Numbered from the stretch's first letter, positions 1-11,573 are shown. The stretch: 64,000 bases of DNA from Corylus avellana (GCF_901000735.1 NC_081547.1:9158193-9222192); one strand, 5' to 3'. Program-made: numbers and translations. Notes: a model not told the origin generated them from the letters alone.

Positions 1-1290
1 CAATTAAGATACTTGTTTATCTTACACTTAGGAAAATTATGGGCATATAAATAATGATTGCATAAAGTATCATAAATGACTTGAAATAAAGGTAATCTCA
101 TACATTTACTGTATCATGAATCTCTTTTATTGACTCTCCTAAATACTGTGTGGAATGAATTTGGTTTAGCGGTCCACGTTGTCAACATAATGCAGGGTTT
201 TCTAAATAATACTTGTTTACAATTGGAGGTTGTTCGGATCTATAGATTAATTTTAAAAATTCAGTTATGTTATTTTGACCTTAATAATGTTTTTATATAT
301 TCCACAATTTTTTTAGAAAGTTAATTTCTATTTTAGTTTGTTAAAATCAAGTTTGAACATTATTAAAATTTTTGGGTGGAATTTTAAATTAATGGTCTAT
401 TTAAAATTGATCTAGATCCCAATTTTTTGGAAAATTAATCCCTGCATATAAATGTTGACATAAAGCAGAATCTTATGAATGAGAAAATCCTCTATGTTAT
501 GGCATTGGAGATTAGAATATATCTCTATAAAGAATAAAAGGTTGATGAATGATAGAGTTTCTTACGACTCTTGAAATTTACTATCTTTGGTATTTATGTG
601 GACTGCATTAAGGAAAAGCAGACCAACTATACCACTAAATATGCCAACAAAAGGGTTTTTGAGATTTTTGAGATCATGTACAAGTGCAGACTTTTTTCAT
701 ACTTCTTGCCTAAATAGTTAGATATATCATATCTCTTTCGGTAAGAACCACATAAGGTTTATGTATCTCTATCTTCTAAATCATAAGGTTGGGGCATTAA
801 ATGCTTTCAGTACCTATAAGGTAGAAGTAGAGAAACAAAACAAAAGAAAGTCAAGATTGTAAGATCTGATAGAGGCAGATAGTATTATGGTAGGTACATG
901 AAAAAGGGGACTTGAAAGGTAATACTAATATTCTATTCTCCTAATGGAGTGAAGCCTTGAAAACCGTTGTGTATACATTTAACTGGGTTCCATTCAGGGT
1001 TGTCCATAAGACATCTAAATTAAGGAATGAATGGAACCAAGTTCAAATTGTTTGCACATATGGGGTTGTCTTGCTATAGTGAGGATTTATAATCCACACA
1101 TAAGGTAATTAAATTCAATGACAACTAACGGAATTTTATAGGTTATACAGTAAACTCCAAGGGGTTTAGGCTTTACTGTTCTTCATTTAGTCCTAGAATT
1201 GTTGAGTCTAGATATTCAAAATTTCTAAAGGACGCTGAACTTAGTGAGAGTGCTTATCCTCAATGGATTAAATTAGAGGAAACACAAGAG

Positions 1291-1605
1291 TTGACCGAAG
1301 CTCCTTCACATGAAGGGTGTTTGATTGTGCTTAAGGAAAATCAAATTGATTATCTTGAACCACAATCGGTTTCAAAACAGTCAACTCATAAGGAACAAGT
1401 TCATAATGAACCTACTCAGACTTTGTCAAAAGTAAATGAAGTAGAATTAAGAAGATTCTCTAGAATAAGGCGACCAATAATCCCTAGTGATTATGTTGTA
1501 TACTTCCAGGAATCTGATTTTTATGTCGGACCTAAGGACGATCCAAAAATTGTTTTCACATCCTTTTGGGTGGAGATAACCCCAGATTGTGTTTCAATGC
1601 CATGA
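1291..1605 (+). pseudogene. Copia pol fragment (between integrase and reverse transcriptase)
   Basis: This is the longest open stretch of the decayed copia element, 104 codons. The basic segment RRFSRIRRPIIPSDYVVY matches the linker that precedes reverse transcriptase in many plant copia polyproteins. The tail (PKDDPKIVFTSFW) corresponds to the region just upstream of the reverse transcriptase start. There is no independent start codon or gene structure. It is a retroelement remnant and not a host gene. Confidence 0.7.
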
Positions 1606-1995
1606 AGGAGGAGATGAAATCCTTGGCTAAAATTCAAGTCTGCAATCTTGTTGACTTACCAAATGGAGTTGTAGCCATAGGCTGAAAATGGGTTTACAAA
1701 ACCTAAAAGGATGCTTCCGGGTAATGTTGAACGATATAAAGCTAGACTTGTAGCTAATGATCTTACTCAAAAGGAATGCATTGATTATCATGGTATGAGT
1801 AGCTCATTTTGGTTTAGAGCTATATCAAAAGAATGTGAAAAACAATTTTCCTAAATGAGGATCTTAAGGAGAATGTGTACATAAGACAACTTAAAGGTTT
1901 TATTGACAACAGTCAGAAAGCTTGCAAATTAAGGATATTTATTAATGGACTAAGATATGCCTCTCACTAGTGGTATATAATACAAGATTATTGCC

Positions 1996-4080
1996 TCACA
2001 TGGTTTATTGAGGACCATGTTAATTATTGAATATACCTTAAGATCAGTGATGTGGTATTTTTGTGACCAAAAATATCAATTATAAAAATAACCACTCGCA
2101 ATAGGACGAATCTTTGTAGGATACGGCTATAGAGAGGGTGTCGAACCTCAAGGACTGCAGGGGTTTTATTATCAAAATTCAAAAGATCAAAATTAACTTA
2201 ATTAAAAAGGAGAATTGATTTGATTTTCTTTAAAAACTAAAGTGCATGAAAATAAAAGAGATTAAAAATAAGAGAGAGAGTGTAGGGTATTGACTTCACC
2301 TCTATCCGCACAACAATGGCTAATCATAATTAATCCCATAAATTCATTTTATGCATGTTATAAATAAACAAGAAACTACCTTATTAAAGAATAAGCATAA
2401 TCTATCTTCGGTTGGCACGGATCGTCCACCTAACCACTAAGACGCGGTACGACCCGTCTTCCCTAGGTATAAATTATCAAATTCTATAACAGGATACATA
2501 CAATCAATGAATAAGTGTAACCCATCTTCGGTTGGCACGGACTGTCTACCTAAATTACACTAAACTAGGGTGTAGTACAATCCGTCTTCCCTAGGCATGG
2601 CCTATCAAATCCTATTGATCATATGTCAATTAAACCCATTGTATAACCATCATCCTCATAATCACAGAAAACAAGAATGATTTGATTTCAATAAAAGTAA
2701 AATACTTTCTAAGACAAGAGAAGAATTTCACAAATATTGATATTGAATTTAAGAACAATTGCATTTAATAATTAAGAACATAAATCAATTGTAGCAATCC
2801 TCATAGTTATACAATCAACATGCATAAATTGAAAATCTAGAAAGTAAATACAATCAAACCATTGTGCTTGGATAGGGCTACATCAACACCCTATTACAGA
2901 ATTAGCCGCTCATCGGGGTGCTAGGATGGCCTCCTGCCATGGATTATCTCCTCTTCAACTTGTCAAGCCTCCAAGAAGATTTTTGTATCTAAAACTAAGC
3001 ACACCTTCTCTTGAAGGTTAAGGGTCTATTTATAGAGAGCAAGCCAGTCCTAGAAGCCCTAGGAAACCTAGAAATTTCGGAGATTTAAGTCCAAGTCCAA
3101 TTAGGATAAAGAAAACCTAAGTCCAAATCGGAATAGGATTCGCCCAGAATTGCGTTCCTATCTTGTGGGGCGATTTTGGCAATGCGGTGCTCCGAATTAG
3201 GAAAATTCTATTTCACAATGATTTGTAGAAATTGGAGTTAGCTTTCCAGTGCCGCTTGAATCACCTCAATCAGATATTTGAACTAAAAGTTATGGCCAAA
3301 ATACCGAGACGTATGCAGAATCCAAAATTGAATCCAATCCGATTTTGACTCCAATTTGAGAAATTCCGAATTAATCCTTTTCTTTATTTGATTTAAACTT
3401 AACCATGATTGGTTAAGTTTAACCATATCTTATAGGTCTTCTCAAAGTGTGCTTTTAAGCCCAAAATCAATGGAATTAATTGCATCTTGATTTATAACCT
3501 GAAAACACAAAAACAAAACGAAATCAAACAAATAACAACGCTAAGGAATTAACATATGCAAATTAAGGGGCTTGAATGTGCAACATTCGGCGCTTATCAA
3601 TCAGTGAGAGTAAAGTTACATTTCTTTTAGTCCTGTATATAGATAATATTTTGCTTGGAAGCACTAATTTAGGTTTGCTACATAAAGTTCCTCTCACTAA
3701 AGTTTTGGGAGAGATTCAGAATGAAGAACTATGAATCTTCAGTAGCACCTATTATTAAAAGGGATACTGTCCCAAAATGTATTGGAACAAAAGCAGATGA
3801 AAAATATTCCATATGTCACATGGTTTATTGAGGACCATGTTAATCATTGAATATACATTAAGGTCAGTGGGAGTAAAGTTACATTTCTTTTAGTCCTGTA
3901 TATAGATAATATTTTGCTTGCAAGCACTAATTTAGGTTTGTTACATAAAGTTCCTTTCACTAAAGTTTTGGGAGAGATTTAGAATGAAGAACTATGAATT
4001 TTCAGTAGCACTTATTATTAAAGGGGATACTGTCCCAAAATGTATTGGAACAAAGGCAGATGAAAAATATTCCATATGTA
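1996..4080 (+). repeat. Tandem duplication of ~270 bp of the copia RNase H region, first copy split by the solo LTR
   Basis: The text beginning TCACATGGTTTATTGAGGACC occurs at 1996 and again at 3816. The first copy runs 1996-2047, is interrupted by the 1552-bp LTR, and resumes at 3600-3815. The second copy runs 3816 to about 4080. Both end in AAAATATTCCATATGT. The copies differ at a few positions. Because only the first copy contains the LTR, the duplication is probably older than the LTR insertion. Confidence 0.75.
2048..3599. mobile_element. Solo LTR (1552 bp) nested in the copia remnant, 5-bp TSD ATCAG
   Basis: The element starts TGATGTGG and ends CTTATCA, so it has TG...CA ends. It is flanked on both sides by ATCAG (2043-2047 and 3600-3604), a 5-bp target-site duplication as made by LTR-retrotransposon integrase. 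No coding sequence is present inside, so a solo LTR or a short non-autonomous LTR element fits best. The orientation is uncertain; read on the minus strand it begins TGATAAGCGCCG. It contains an internal imperfect direct repeat (about 2398-2470 and 2518-2597, both with CATCTTCGGTTGGCACGG-like text or close to it). It lies in the first copy of a local tandem duplication. Confidence 0.8.
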
Positions 4081-4739
4081 TGCACAGGTCTACATTAGAC
4101 CTGACATTGAAATAGTAGTTGGACTATTGGGTCAATATAGTATTGTGGAATATGCAATGAACCAAGAACTACAGTTTAACCTAAAGATACACGTACCATT
4201 TGGTGGTGTTTATTCAAGTTTGATTTTTGCTAAATGTGTAGATAGTAGATAATCGACTTCAGTACATATATTTTCTTATTGTTAAAAGGCAATATATTGA
4301 AGATACAGTAAGCAGACTACAGTTGCTACATCTACCATGAAAGCAAAAGCCATTACATGCTGTGAATTAATTACGCAGGCATTATAGTTGAGACATTTTT
4401 GTTAAAGGTTTCAAGATTGTCGATTTTGTAGTTAGACCCATAAAGATCTTCTGAGTTAATTCTACTACAGTTATCTTTTCTAAGAATAAACTGAGTAGAA
4501 GCAAAAGTATGTATATCGACATAAAGTATCTCAAAGAGAACATTAAGTGATAAGAAGTGTCTATTGAGCATATAAGTATTGAATTAATAATTGCGGATCC
4601 CATGACTAAATGTTTACCGGTAAAGAAAGTATACAGTCATGTGGAATATATGAGATTCATTAATTCATTTGTGCTTAGTTTCTCTTTAATTGGTCTATAG
4701 ACATAAAAGTAATATTATAAAGATTTTTGTGCGCATATA

Positions 4740-5592
4740 TATTATTCTTATCAGTGGGGATAAAATTAAAGTTTGACCCGAATGACTTATAAGAAGTTCA
4801 TTCATAAAGTACATTATCCATAAGGTACTCATTTAGGGAGGCATTGCACATCGTGATACATGGAAGAGACGGCTTATCATATAAAAGTTTTACCGCCATG
4901 ATTCGTGTGTGGTATTCCTTGAGTGAGTGGGAGGATTCCATGAATGGTTAGAATAAATAAAGTATTGGCCATATCATAGAATCGAACACCATAAGGAATT
5001 TATGTGTCATAACGGCCAAGTGGAAGAATGTAAGAAATTTCATTTAAAGTATGTCCCTTATGTCACATATATTATTGTAATTATAAAATATATATATAAT
5101 TACGGTGTTCAGTAATTTATTCAAATTAAAGCTTATTGTGTGAAATCAAATATCCTGAATTAAATTGCTAATTTAATTCTTGTGGAACAAGTATTTGATT
5201 TCAATCAATTATTCTGAATTAAATTGCTCATTTAATTCTTGTGGAACAAGTATTTGATTTTATTATTGATTTTATTTTATGGAATCAATTAGCTGTATTG
5301 ATTATTTATTTAATTTTTATTCCTTGATGGGAGGAACAATTAAGGTAACAGCTCTAATGGAGGGTCCCTGACCTACCTATAAATAAGGCATGTGTATTCC
5401 ATCAATTGGCACTCACTGGTAGGCATAGGTCAAAAGAACCTCTCAATATTTTTAGTTTTTCCAGATTTAGTTTCTGTGAAACTGTTCTTCAATTGGCTTG
5501 AGCAAAGCATGGCTAGAGGTATTTATATAATTATTCATTCCGCTGCTAATTTTATTGTCAATTAGCATTTAATTATATATTGAATTCTTACA
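4740..5592 (+). mobile_element. Probable 3' LTR of the degenerate copia element
   Basis: This non-coding stretch directly follows the copia RNase H terminus and has a promoter-like CTATAAATAAGGCATGTG motif near 5377, as seen in plant copia LTRs. It is AT-rich and ends near CTTACA at about 5592. I did not find a matching 5' LTR in the window, so the boundaries are approximate. It contains the ~58-bp tandem repeat at 5147-5266. Confidence 0.4.
5147..5266 (+). repeat. Tandem repeat, two copies of ~58 bp
   Basis: The text CTGAATTAAATTGCTNATTTAA followed by TTCTTGTGGAACAAGTATTT occurs twice in direct succession, starting near 5155 and 5213, with one or two differences. It lies inside the probable copia LTR. 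Confidence 0.8.
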
Positions 5593-5598
5593 TTGAGG

Positions 5599-5720
5599 AC
5601 TTATAAATTATTTTTTATACCACATTGAGTGATTTGTAATTTAGGCCAACCACATGGACCTATAAATTATTTTTTTATACTACATAGAGTGATTTGTAAT
5701 TTAGGTCAATCACAATTACC
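5599..5720 (+). repeat. Tandem repeat, two copies of ~60 bp
   Basis: The unit (G)ACTTATAAATTATTTTTT...GAGTGATTTGTAATTTAGG is repeated twice. Similar text (CCTATAAATTATTTTTTAAACCATATGGAGTGATT) occurs at the right end of the fold-back element at 36390-37579. The repeat may therefore derive from the terminus of that MITE family. Confidence 0.75.
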
Positions 5721-5957
5721 AATTTTGCATTTATGCCTTATTTCTAATATAATGTCCCATTTCACTCTCATAATCCAAAACCCCTTATATATCCTACTTA
5801 AAAACTATGAGATTCCCTGCAATACCATATATCTTAACCGTTAGGTTATAATGAATAGTAATAAGAAATGTGTTAGGTCATTAAAATTTACGAAAATATG
5901 TCAAAAAAAAAAATGAAAAGAAAAGTAGGGCGGGCTAGCACTTAAAGAGGTGACCAA

Positions 5958-6577
5958 GCCAGAGACCCTCTTATGGTGTTATTAAAATCAATTAGAATGC
6001 TGCTATTGATGGAGTGGAAAATAAAATGAGTTATGAAGTAATAGCACGAGATTACACTAGTAGGGTGGTAGTTGCGTTGAGTGGTTCACGGCTCCAGATT
6101 ACCGATCCTTATACAGTAGAATCTATTGCAGCTTGGAAAATGATAAAACTGTGTCTTCATCTGGGTTTCGTGAATGTGGTGTTTGAAGGGGACTCCTTGG
6201 AGATTATCAATGCGTTGAAGAAAGATGAGTTGTGCAGGGATGTATGGGTCCATGGCAAATGAGACTAAATTCTTACTTAATAGCATTCTTGATTGGAAGG
6301 TGGGACACATTAGAAGATTTGGCAATGTAGCAGCGCACAAGCTGGCGAAATATGGATTATCGACCTCCGAGGACCATCTATGAAGGGATGCATATCTTTT
6401 CTGTATCCATGAAGAGGTTTATGGAGAACTAGTAGACTTTGAAGATTAAAGACCCTCAAGGGAGGGAATTTTTCTTTGTTGTAGTCTTGAGTTTGTTTTT
6501 TTCCTGGAGAACTAGTTGTTTTTTTTTTTTTCTTCTATGATATTGGAATCTCAATTAAAAAAAAGAAGAAAAAAGAA
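5958..6577 (+). mobile_element. 5'-truncated LINE with RNase H domain remnant
   Basis: The insertion is flanked by AGGTGACCAA at 5948-5957 and 6578-6587, a target-site duplication, and ends in an A-rich tail. Inside, 6014-6262 encodes part of an RVT_3-type RNase H: VESIAAWKMIKLCLHLGF and VVFEGDSLEIINAL are the characteristic segments. A shifted frame continues with GNVAAHKLAKYGL to about 6380. This is the 3' end of a plant non-LTR retrotransposon, truncated at its 5' end as is usual. The frameshift makes it non-functional. Confidence 0.75.
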
Positions 6578-6587
6578 AGGTGACCAA

Positions 6588-7383
6588 CCATCCTAGGGTG
6601 ATTGATCACCCCCAAAGCAATTACTGAGAGGTCATATCACCTCAAACAGTTGATAGGATGATTGATTATGGTAGATCGGATTTGTGTCGTGTCAAATTCT
6701 GGATATACAACTATTTGAGTCAATCCGAATACGGTTATTTAATTAATCATCTCAAACCTCTCAATCATGACACTGCATGTGTTAACTAATCAGGTGATCC
6801 GCATTACCTATCAACCCTCAAATTTATTAGATCAAAATCCAAGACTTTATTTCAATATTTTTATTTATTTTTAAATCTTTTTTCTCAAATTAATTGATGG
6901 CAAACACTAAGGAATCATTTGGGAAAAAAAAATCACAAATTCATTAAAACGTTAAACTTATATTTATAAGTAGAATATACAATTGAGAAGTACTTCACTT
7001 ATTCTGCAATAGATAAAGTCTTTTAAAATAAAATATTTACTCTTTTATTTTATTTTATAATCCTTAAATTTTAATTTATATATTTTAAATTAAAATGTAT
7101 ACCATTTTTAAACTGTCATCTATAATAAGAAGAATATCTATATATATAATCCAACAAACAAAGCATCACATGCACGATTTTTTTTTTTTTTTTTTTTTTT
7201 TTTTGGAGAGAGAGGGGATAAGCCCGTCAAGTTTTTGTGAAGTGGTGAGGAAATAGGGATCTAGCTTACCTTATATGCTATTATTTTCATAACAGCATAT
7301 AAACTGGATTCAGGAAGTAGGATTTGGATTTCTAAATTTTTATATTCTAAAATTTGAGCTATTAATTTTATCTAACGGTTTAA
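6588..7383. other. Intergenic stretch, no gene seen
   Basis: AT-rich sequence with a long T run (about 7180-7204) and no coding frame, RNA gene or complete element that I can support. Confidence 0.6.
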
Positions 7384-7607
7384 ATAAATGTAATAGTTTG
7401 TGTTACCAAGTGGATATGACATGAATTATGATCCTCTCCATTTCATTTGAACTGAATAATTAGTTATATTGAATGGATATTTTTGTCTTTTAAAACGTAG
7501 AAAAACAAAAATACCACTCCAATATAACTAATTATTCAGTTCAAATGAAATGGAGAGGATCCTAATTCATGTCCTATCCACTTGGTAACACAAACTATTA
7601 CATTTAT
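7384..7607. mobile_element. Hairpin MITE (near-perfect inverted repeat)
   Basis: The left arm (ATAAATGTAATAGTTTGTG..., from 7384) is the reverse complement of the right arm ending ...CACAAACTATTACATTTAT at 7607. The arms are ~100 bp each with only isolated mismatches, and the loop is roughly 10-20 bp. A transcript would fold into a long hairpin. No coding capacity. I could not identify a clear target-site duplication, so the superfamily is unassigned. Confidence 0.75.
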
Positions 7608-7689
7608 ACTGGATATTATCCAATTCAAATGAACTGTGCCATTAATAAAAATAATAATAAATTATTATATATATTTTAAAAAAATTATA

Positions 7690-7870
7690 AAAAATTAAGG
7701 GGTAGCCAGACCACTCTGGCCGTTCTGGGGTGGTCGAAGCCACCCTAGGCCCAACGGGGGTGGTCCAGCCACCTCCAAGGGCCAAACGATTTTTTTTTTT
7801 TTTGGTTTGGCCATAGGGGTGGCGGACCACTAGTCATGGGGTGGCCCCAGGCACCATAGCCAAGATAGTG
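7690..7870. repeat. GC-rich GGGGTGG/CCACCCC palindromic repeat cluster
   Basis: Repeated short words such as GGGGTGG, CCACCCTAGGCC and GGGTGGTCCAGCCACC alternate on both strands in an otherwise AT-rich area, with a T run in the middle. A larger version of the same repeat lies inside the MITE at 26151-27067. A diverged version lies at 17345-17440, beside the duplicated segment. Confidence 0.65.
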
Positions 7871-7888
7871 GCAATATGCATTTTGCGC

Positions 7889-8883
7889 TTATTTTTATTT
7901 TTTTTATATTTTTTGTTAATATGAAATAATATTTTATTATTATTTTTTGTTAGTGGGACATGTGTTTCATTTGTGATTCTAGGATTTCTAAGAATAAATC
8001 CTAACCATGAACTGAATATTCTCCAGTCCATACAAACTTCTGTTCCAATTTTATAACATACAAACTTCTGTATTTATTTAAACAGTTAAATAAAACCGAT
8101 GGTTCAAATTTTAAAATATAGAATCTTATATTTAAAAAAGTATGAAAGAATCTCGATCCAAGAAAATAGGACAAAGTCATGGCGGATGACGGCTGCCAAA
8201 TTGAAGCAGCCAAGCATCAGACCTTTTGATTTTTTTTATAAAAAAAAATTGAAAAAAGAGAGATATTAAAGGGGAATCCAAATTTGAGGTATTAGCACCA
8301 AATTTGAGGTATTATCACCAAATTTGAGGCATTAACTCCAAATTTAGGATGATCGAATCCTTTTTTGGTGATACCATCCCTAAATGGCTAACCTTTCACC
8401 CCTAGGTTTTAGTTTTGAATAAAAAAAAATAGTTTTGAGGCATCAAAAACTAATTAACTTATATAAATTTAACTAACAAAAAAAAAATAACAATTTTTTT
8501 TTTTTTTTTTTTTTAATATATGTCCGACACTAGGCTGCCAAATTTTGGCAACCGCAAAGCAGGACTCATGGCGGATATGATGGGGAAGTGAGCAAACGAA
8601 AGAGATGGCAGGTGCTAATTGCCTAATTGTGATAATGGAAAACAAAACAAGTAGGGGTGAAATAACGATTGCGGTTAGCAGTTAGTGGCTAAAACCGCTA
8701 ACCGCAACCGCTGAGGCGGTTAGTAATTTTTACTAACCGCCTCCGCTAACCGGATAGCGGTTAACCGCTTTTTTCTAACATCTTTTTTGGGCCTTTCTTT
8801 GGACTTTTTTTTTTTTTTTACCAATTTTGGGTTGGTTTTGAACCGGTTTTGGGCTCACTTTAAACATTTTTTTTTGCTCATTT
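7889..8883 (+). repeat. Contig-end segment repeated at 17443-18457
   Basis: From the TTATTTTTTTTATATTTTTTG region onward this sequence is repeated almost base for base in contig 4, including the three-fold CCAAATTTGAGG run (about 8277-8340) and the start of an hAT-like MITE. Identity is very high to about 8510 and lower over the following 150 bp. Both copies abut or lie near assembly gaps. No gene was found in it. Confidence 0.85.
8652..8883. mobile_element. Left part of hAT-like MITE, cut by assembly gap
   Basis: The terminus TAGGGGTGAAA is preceded by AAAACAAG (8644-8651). The same 8-bp word follows the right terminus of the copy in contig 4 (18945-18952). Subterminal GCGGTTA/TAACCGC motifs occur in both orientations. 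The right end is missing because contig 1 stops here. Confidence 0.75.
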
Positions 8884-8983
8884 NNNNNNNNNNNNNNNNN
8901 NNNNNNNNNNNNNNNNNNNNNNNNNNNNNNNNNNNNNNNNNNNNNNNNNNNNNNNNNNNNNNNNNNNNNNNNNNNNNNNNNNN
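8884..8983. other. Assembly gap, 100 N
   Basis: A run of exactly 100 N, the conventional placeholder for a join of unknown length between contigs. Confidence 0.98.
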
Positions 8984-9748
8984 AATGCTTTGCTACGAGC
9001 CTTGTTAGGCTTTTGCTAACATTGACATTATGCGAAATTGACTCTTGAGGATTATGCGAAGCACCGGCAATTACTCTTGAGTTGTGTTTTGGAAGTTCCG
9101 CAAAATGGACTCTTGGAAAGACTAGCTAGAATTTGCGCATTACTTTCTGATAGTGACGACTCTACTTTGAAATTAGATGATCATATGTTTTGTGAAAGGA
9201 TTGTTTTCAGCAATGATTTATCACTAGAATTGCAAATATACCGGCTGGGAGGAGAGATTAGTCATGTGCTTGATGATGAGAGTGCAGTGGCCGATGATAA
9301 TGGTGATAATGATACTGCTTTTGTTGATTGGTTATGGATTAGAGCTCCAACAATTGAGGAGGAGTCAAAGGAATGGAAAAGAACGGGAGAAGATAGCAAG
9401 AGTGAAGGAATGATGTTGTTCAAGATCTTTGAAATGCAATTTGACCAGCAGGATCAAATGCGTAAGCGAAAATCTGAGATTTTGATATGCGAAAAACCCC
9501 TGCTGAATCTCAGGTATAAATATGTTGAAAATAGTGAGAAAGGGGAAGGAATTTCAGGGTACGAGGAACAAAGTTTTCATTCCATGTTGTTGAACCAGTA
9601 TAAAGAGCTTGAGAAGGGGTGTGATTGCTTGGAGTTGAAGATCATATTTGATAGTATTCTGAAAGAGTCACAAACAAAGAGTGACATAGAAGAGAATAGC
9701 ATAAACAACATATACAGGTTAACTTTATGGTCAAGTATGTGTGTGTGA
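8984..9748 (+). pseudogene. Unrecognised ORF fragment, 5' end lost in the gap
   Basis: The open frame runs from 9038 to 9748 (237 codons from an internal, possibly not genuine, start). Composition is coding-like: acidic, with leucine-rich N-terminal text (QLLLSCVLEVPQNGLLERLA) and a charged tail (YKELEKGCDCLELKIIFDS). A plausible splice donor (ACAG|GTTAAC) lies at 9717/9718, before the frame drifts into non-coding text. I do not recognise the family. The upstream exon or exons would lie in the gap. Directly downstream lies LTR-like sequence, so it could be a gene fragment, a pseudogene, or the edge of a real gene whose remainder is elsewhere. Confidence 0.4.
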
Positions 9749-10563
9749 TCCTTGGATCCAGTAGTTTTCGTGACCGGCACAACCATTGCCTAATAGTTGG
9801 TCATTACAGAACGTACATTACTAGTAGCGTGGGCCACCCGATATTAGACTTGGTTGGGCTGCTAGTGGTGGACGGTAGCGTACAATGGTCAGGGCATTGG
9901 CATTGTATTACAAATCCCTCGAGATAGAACCAACCTTACTGGAAAGGGGTAATATCTCGGGTAAACCATATTGTTGAACTATGACATGATTCTCATATTA
10001 CAATATATATTATATATATATTGCATTCTTGATAAATTGTCATCTCATAATGTTGCATGTGCTTTATAGACAATTGAGTTCATCATTTAATGATGGGTCC
10101 ATCATATGCATTTATACTCACTAAGTCGTCGGACTTACCCTTGTATTCTTTACAATTTTTTCTCCATATGTATAACTATACGGTTATAGATAGTTTAGCA
10201 GAAGATGGAGGACTTGATCCGAGTAATGCTTGAGGACTTATTGTGAGATTCGGCGGGTGCTCATGGTAATTAGTACTTTTGATTGATGTTATAAACTTAA
10301 GAGCTTTTATGCATACTTACATATTAAGGTATAGCATAGATCCCTTGTAAAGATGACTTGTATAGTGTAATTTCAGCTATTTTGATGTTCCTTGGTAGAT
10401 GCTCTGTTTGTAATCATTAATGTTATAGAATCTTGATGTTTCCGTTGCTTAGTATCCTATCTTTTCGAGGAGTAAAGATTCCTAAGTCTTGTTCCTCGTG
10501 GAATAAGGCTGAGAGACGAACCGTGAAGCTAATTACTAATTAATTAATTTTTGAGGCGTTACA
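9744..10563 (+). mobile_element. Ty3-like LTR (solo or truncated)
   Basis: The non-coding stretch ends in GAGGCGTTACA and may start at TGTGTG near 9744. It contains text of the kind common in plant Ty3/gypsy LTRs: CACTAAGTCGTCGGACTTACC near 10110 and GAAGATGGAGGACTTGATCC near 10201. No 5-bp target duplication was found at these ends, so the exact limits are uncertain. It separates the unrecognised ORF from the ABCC fragment. Confidence 0.5.
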
Positions 10564-10574
10564 TGCAGACTTTT

Positions 10575-11030
10575 ACTAGGTCAGGCCCGTTTCCTTAGCA
10601 AATTGACATTTTCTTGGATTAATTCTTTGCTTTCCCTTGGTTATTCTAAACTATTAGCTCTTGAAGACATCCCTTCTTTAGTTTCTGAAGAAGAAGCCAA
10701 TTTAGCCTACTAGAAGTTTTTTAATGCATGGGAATCCCTTCTAAGGGAGGGGAGCTCAAGCCAAACAAGCAACCTAGTTCTTCAGACCAAAGCAAGAGTT
10801 CATCTGAAGGAAAATATATTTTGTAGCCATTTATGCATTTCTAAGGACAGTTTCTGTAGTTGTTTCTCCTCTGGATCTATGTTTTTGTAAACCATTCAAC
10901 TAATAGCCATAAGAAAGATCTGTATGAAAGTCTTTCTATAGTGGGGTGTCTAGTTCTTGCCAAGGTGGTAGAATCATTCTCTCAAAGGCATTGCTTCTTC
11001 CAATCAAGGAGGTCTGATGGTGAGAAATAA
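10575..11030 (+). pseudogene. ABCC-type (MRP) transporter gene fragment, broken
   Basis: Translation from about 10575 gives [19 protein letters not shown] followed by [19 protein letters not shown]. This is the conserved start of the first transmembrane region of plant ABCC (multidrug-resistance-associated) transporters. A TAG then replaces the expected next residue, and the frame continues with KFFNAWESLL. Further shifted pieces (AIYAFLRTVSVVVSP near 10828; text equivalent to LSIVGCLVLAKVVESFSQRH near 10930-10990) follow in the same gene order. Intact family members are ~1450-1500 residues; only ~150 codons are visible, with several stops and shifts. It is a decayed duplicate or transposed exon piece with no function expected. 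Confidence 0.75.
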
Positions 11031-11039
11031 AAAAAGAGT

Positions 11040-11573
11040 ACAACTTTGAGGGGTAAAGTGTAATTTCTCATTTAAAAAAAAAAAAAAGAAAAAAAAAAAG
11101 ACGTTTAAAATTTGAAGATAATTGATGGAGCTAATTTTTGGGAAAAAGAAAAAAGAAAATTACACTTTACTCCCTGAAATTATACTACTTTTTTGATTTT
11201 ATCTCCGATGGTTAAAAATTGATAATGTACACCAACAAAGTTTTTGAAATTGTTAATGTAACCCATCCGCTAAAAAATTTCTTCTTTTTTGACAGAATAG
11301 GCTTACGTGCACCGCAGGTGGATTTTAAGAGTGAAATCTTTTTAGAATCATATAAAGAAGAGACATGTTATATGTACATCTCTGTATATCTTTTTCTCTA
11401 ACTAACCATTGGATTAAGAGAAAATATAAAAAGAAAATTTCTCTATAAAGAATTCGTACAATACAAATAATCAACATTTATAGTTAGATCGAGGTGTATA
11501 CGTTTTGATTACGTTTATGCTTAAATCTCTTATAAGTTATAGACCACTTGTATATATACGGCGGCTCTTTGTA

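Larger units (their letters stand above)
480..4680 (+). mobile_element. Degenerate Ty1/copia retrotransposon body (pol remnant)
   Basis: Translated pieces in shifting frames follow copia pol order. A GAG-pre-integrase-like stretch (LWHWRLEYISIKRIK) lies near 497. Integrase core and integrase C-terminal pieces follow at about 760-1250. An open stretch of 104 codons at 1291-1605 carries the RRFSRIRRP segment typical of the region just before reverse transcriptase. A start of reverse transcriptase (KWVYKT-like) lies near 1685, and RNase H pieces at 4080-4640 include VRPDIEIVVG-like and ADPMTKCLPVK. Stops and frameshifts are frequent, so the element is dead. It is interrupted by the solo LTR at 2048-3599 and by a tandem duplication. 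The class is clear; the lineage within copia is not assigned. Confidence 0.8.

Noticed and set aside
8277..8340. Three short CCAAATTTGAGG repeats resembling a CRISPR-like array
   Set aside because: Units are directly adjacent and AT-rich with no spacers, in a plant genome; a simple tandem repeat.
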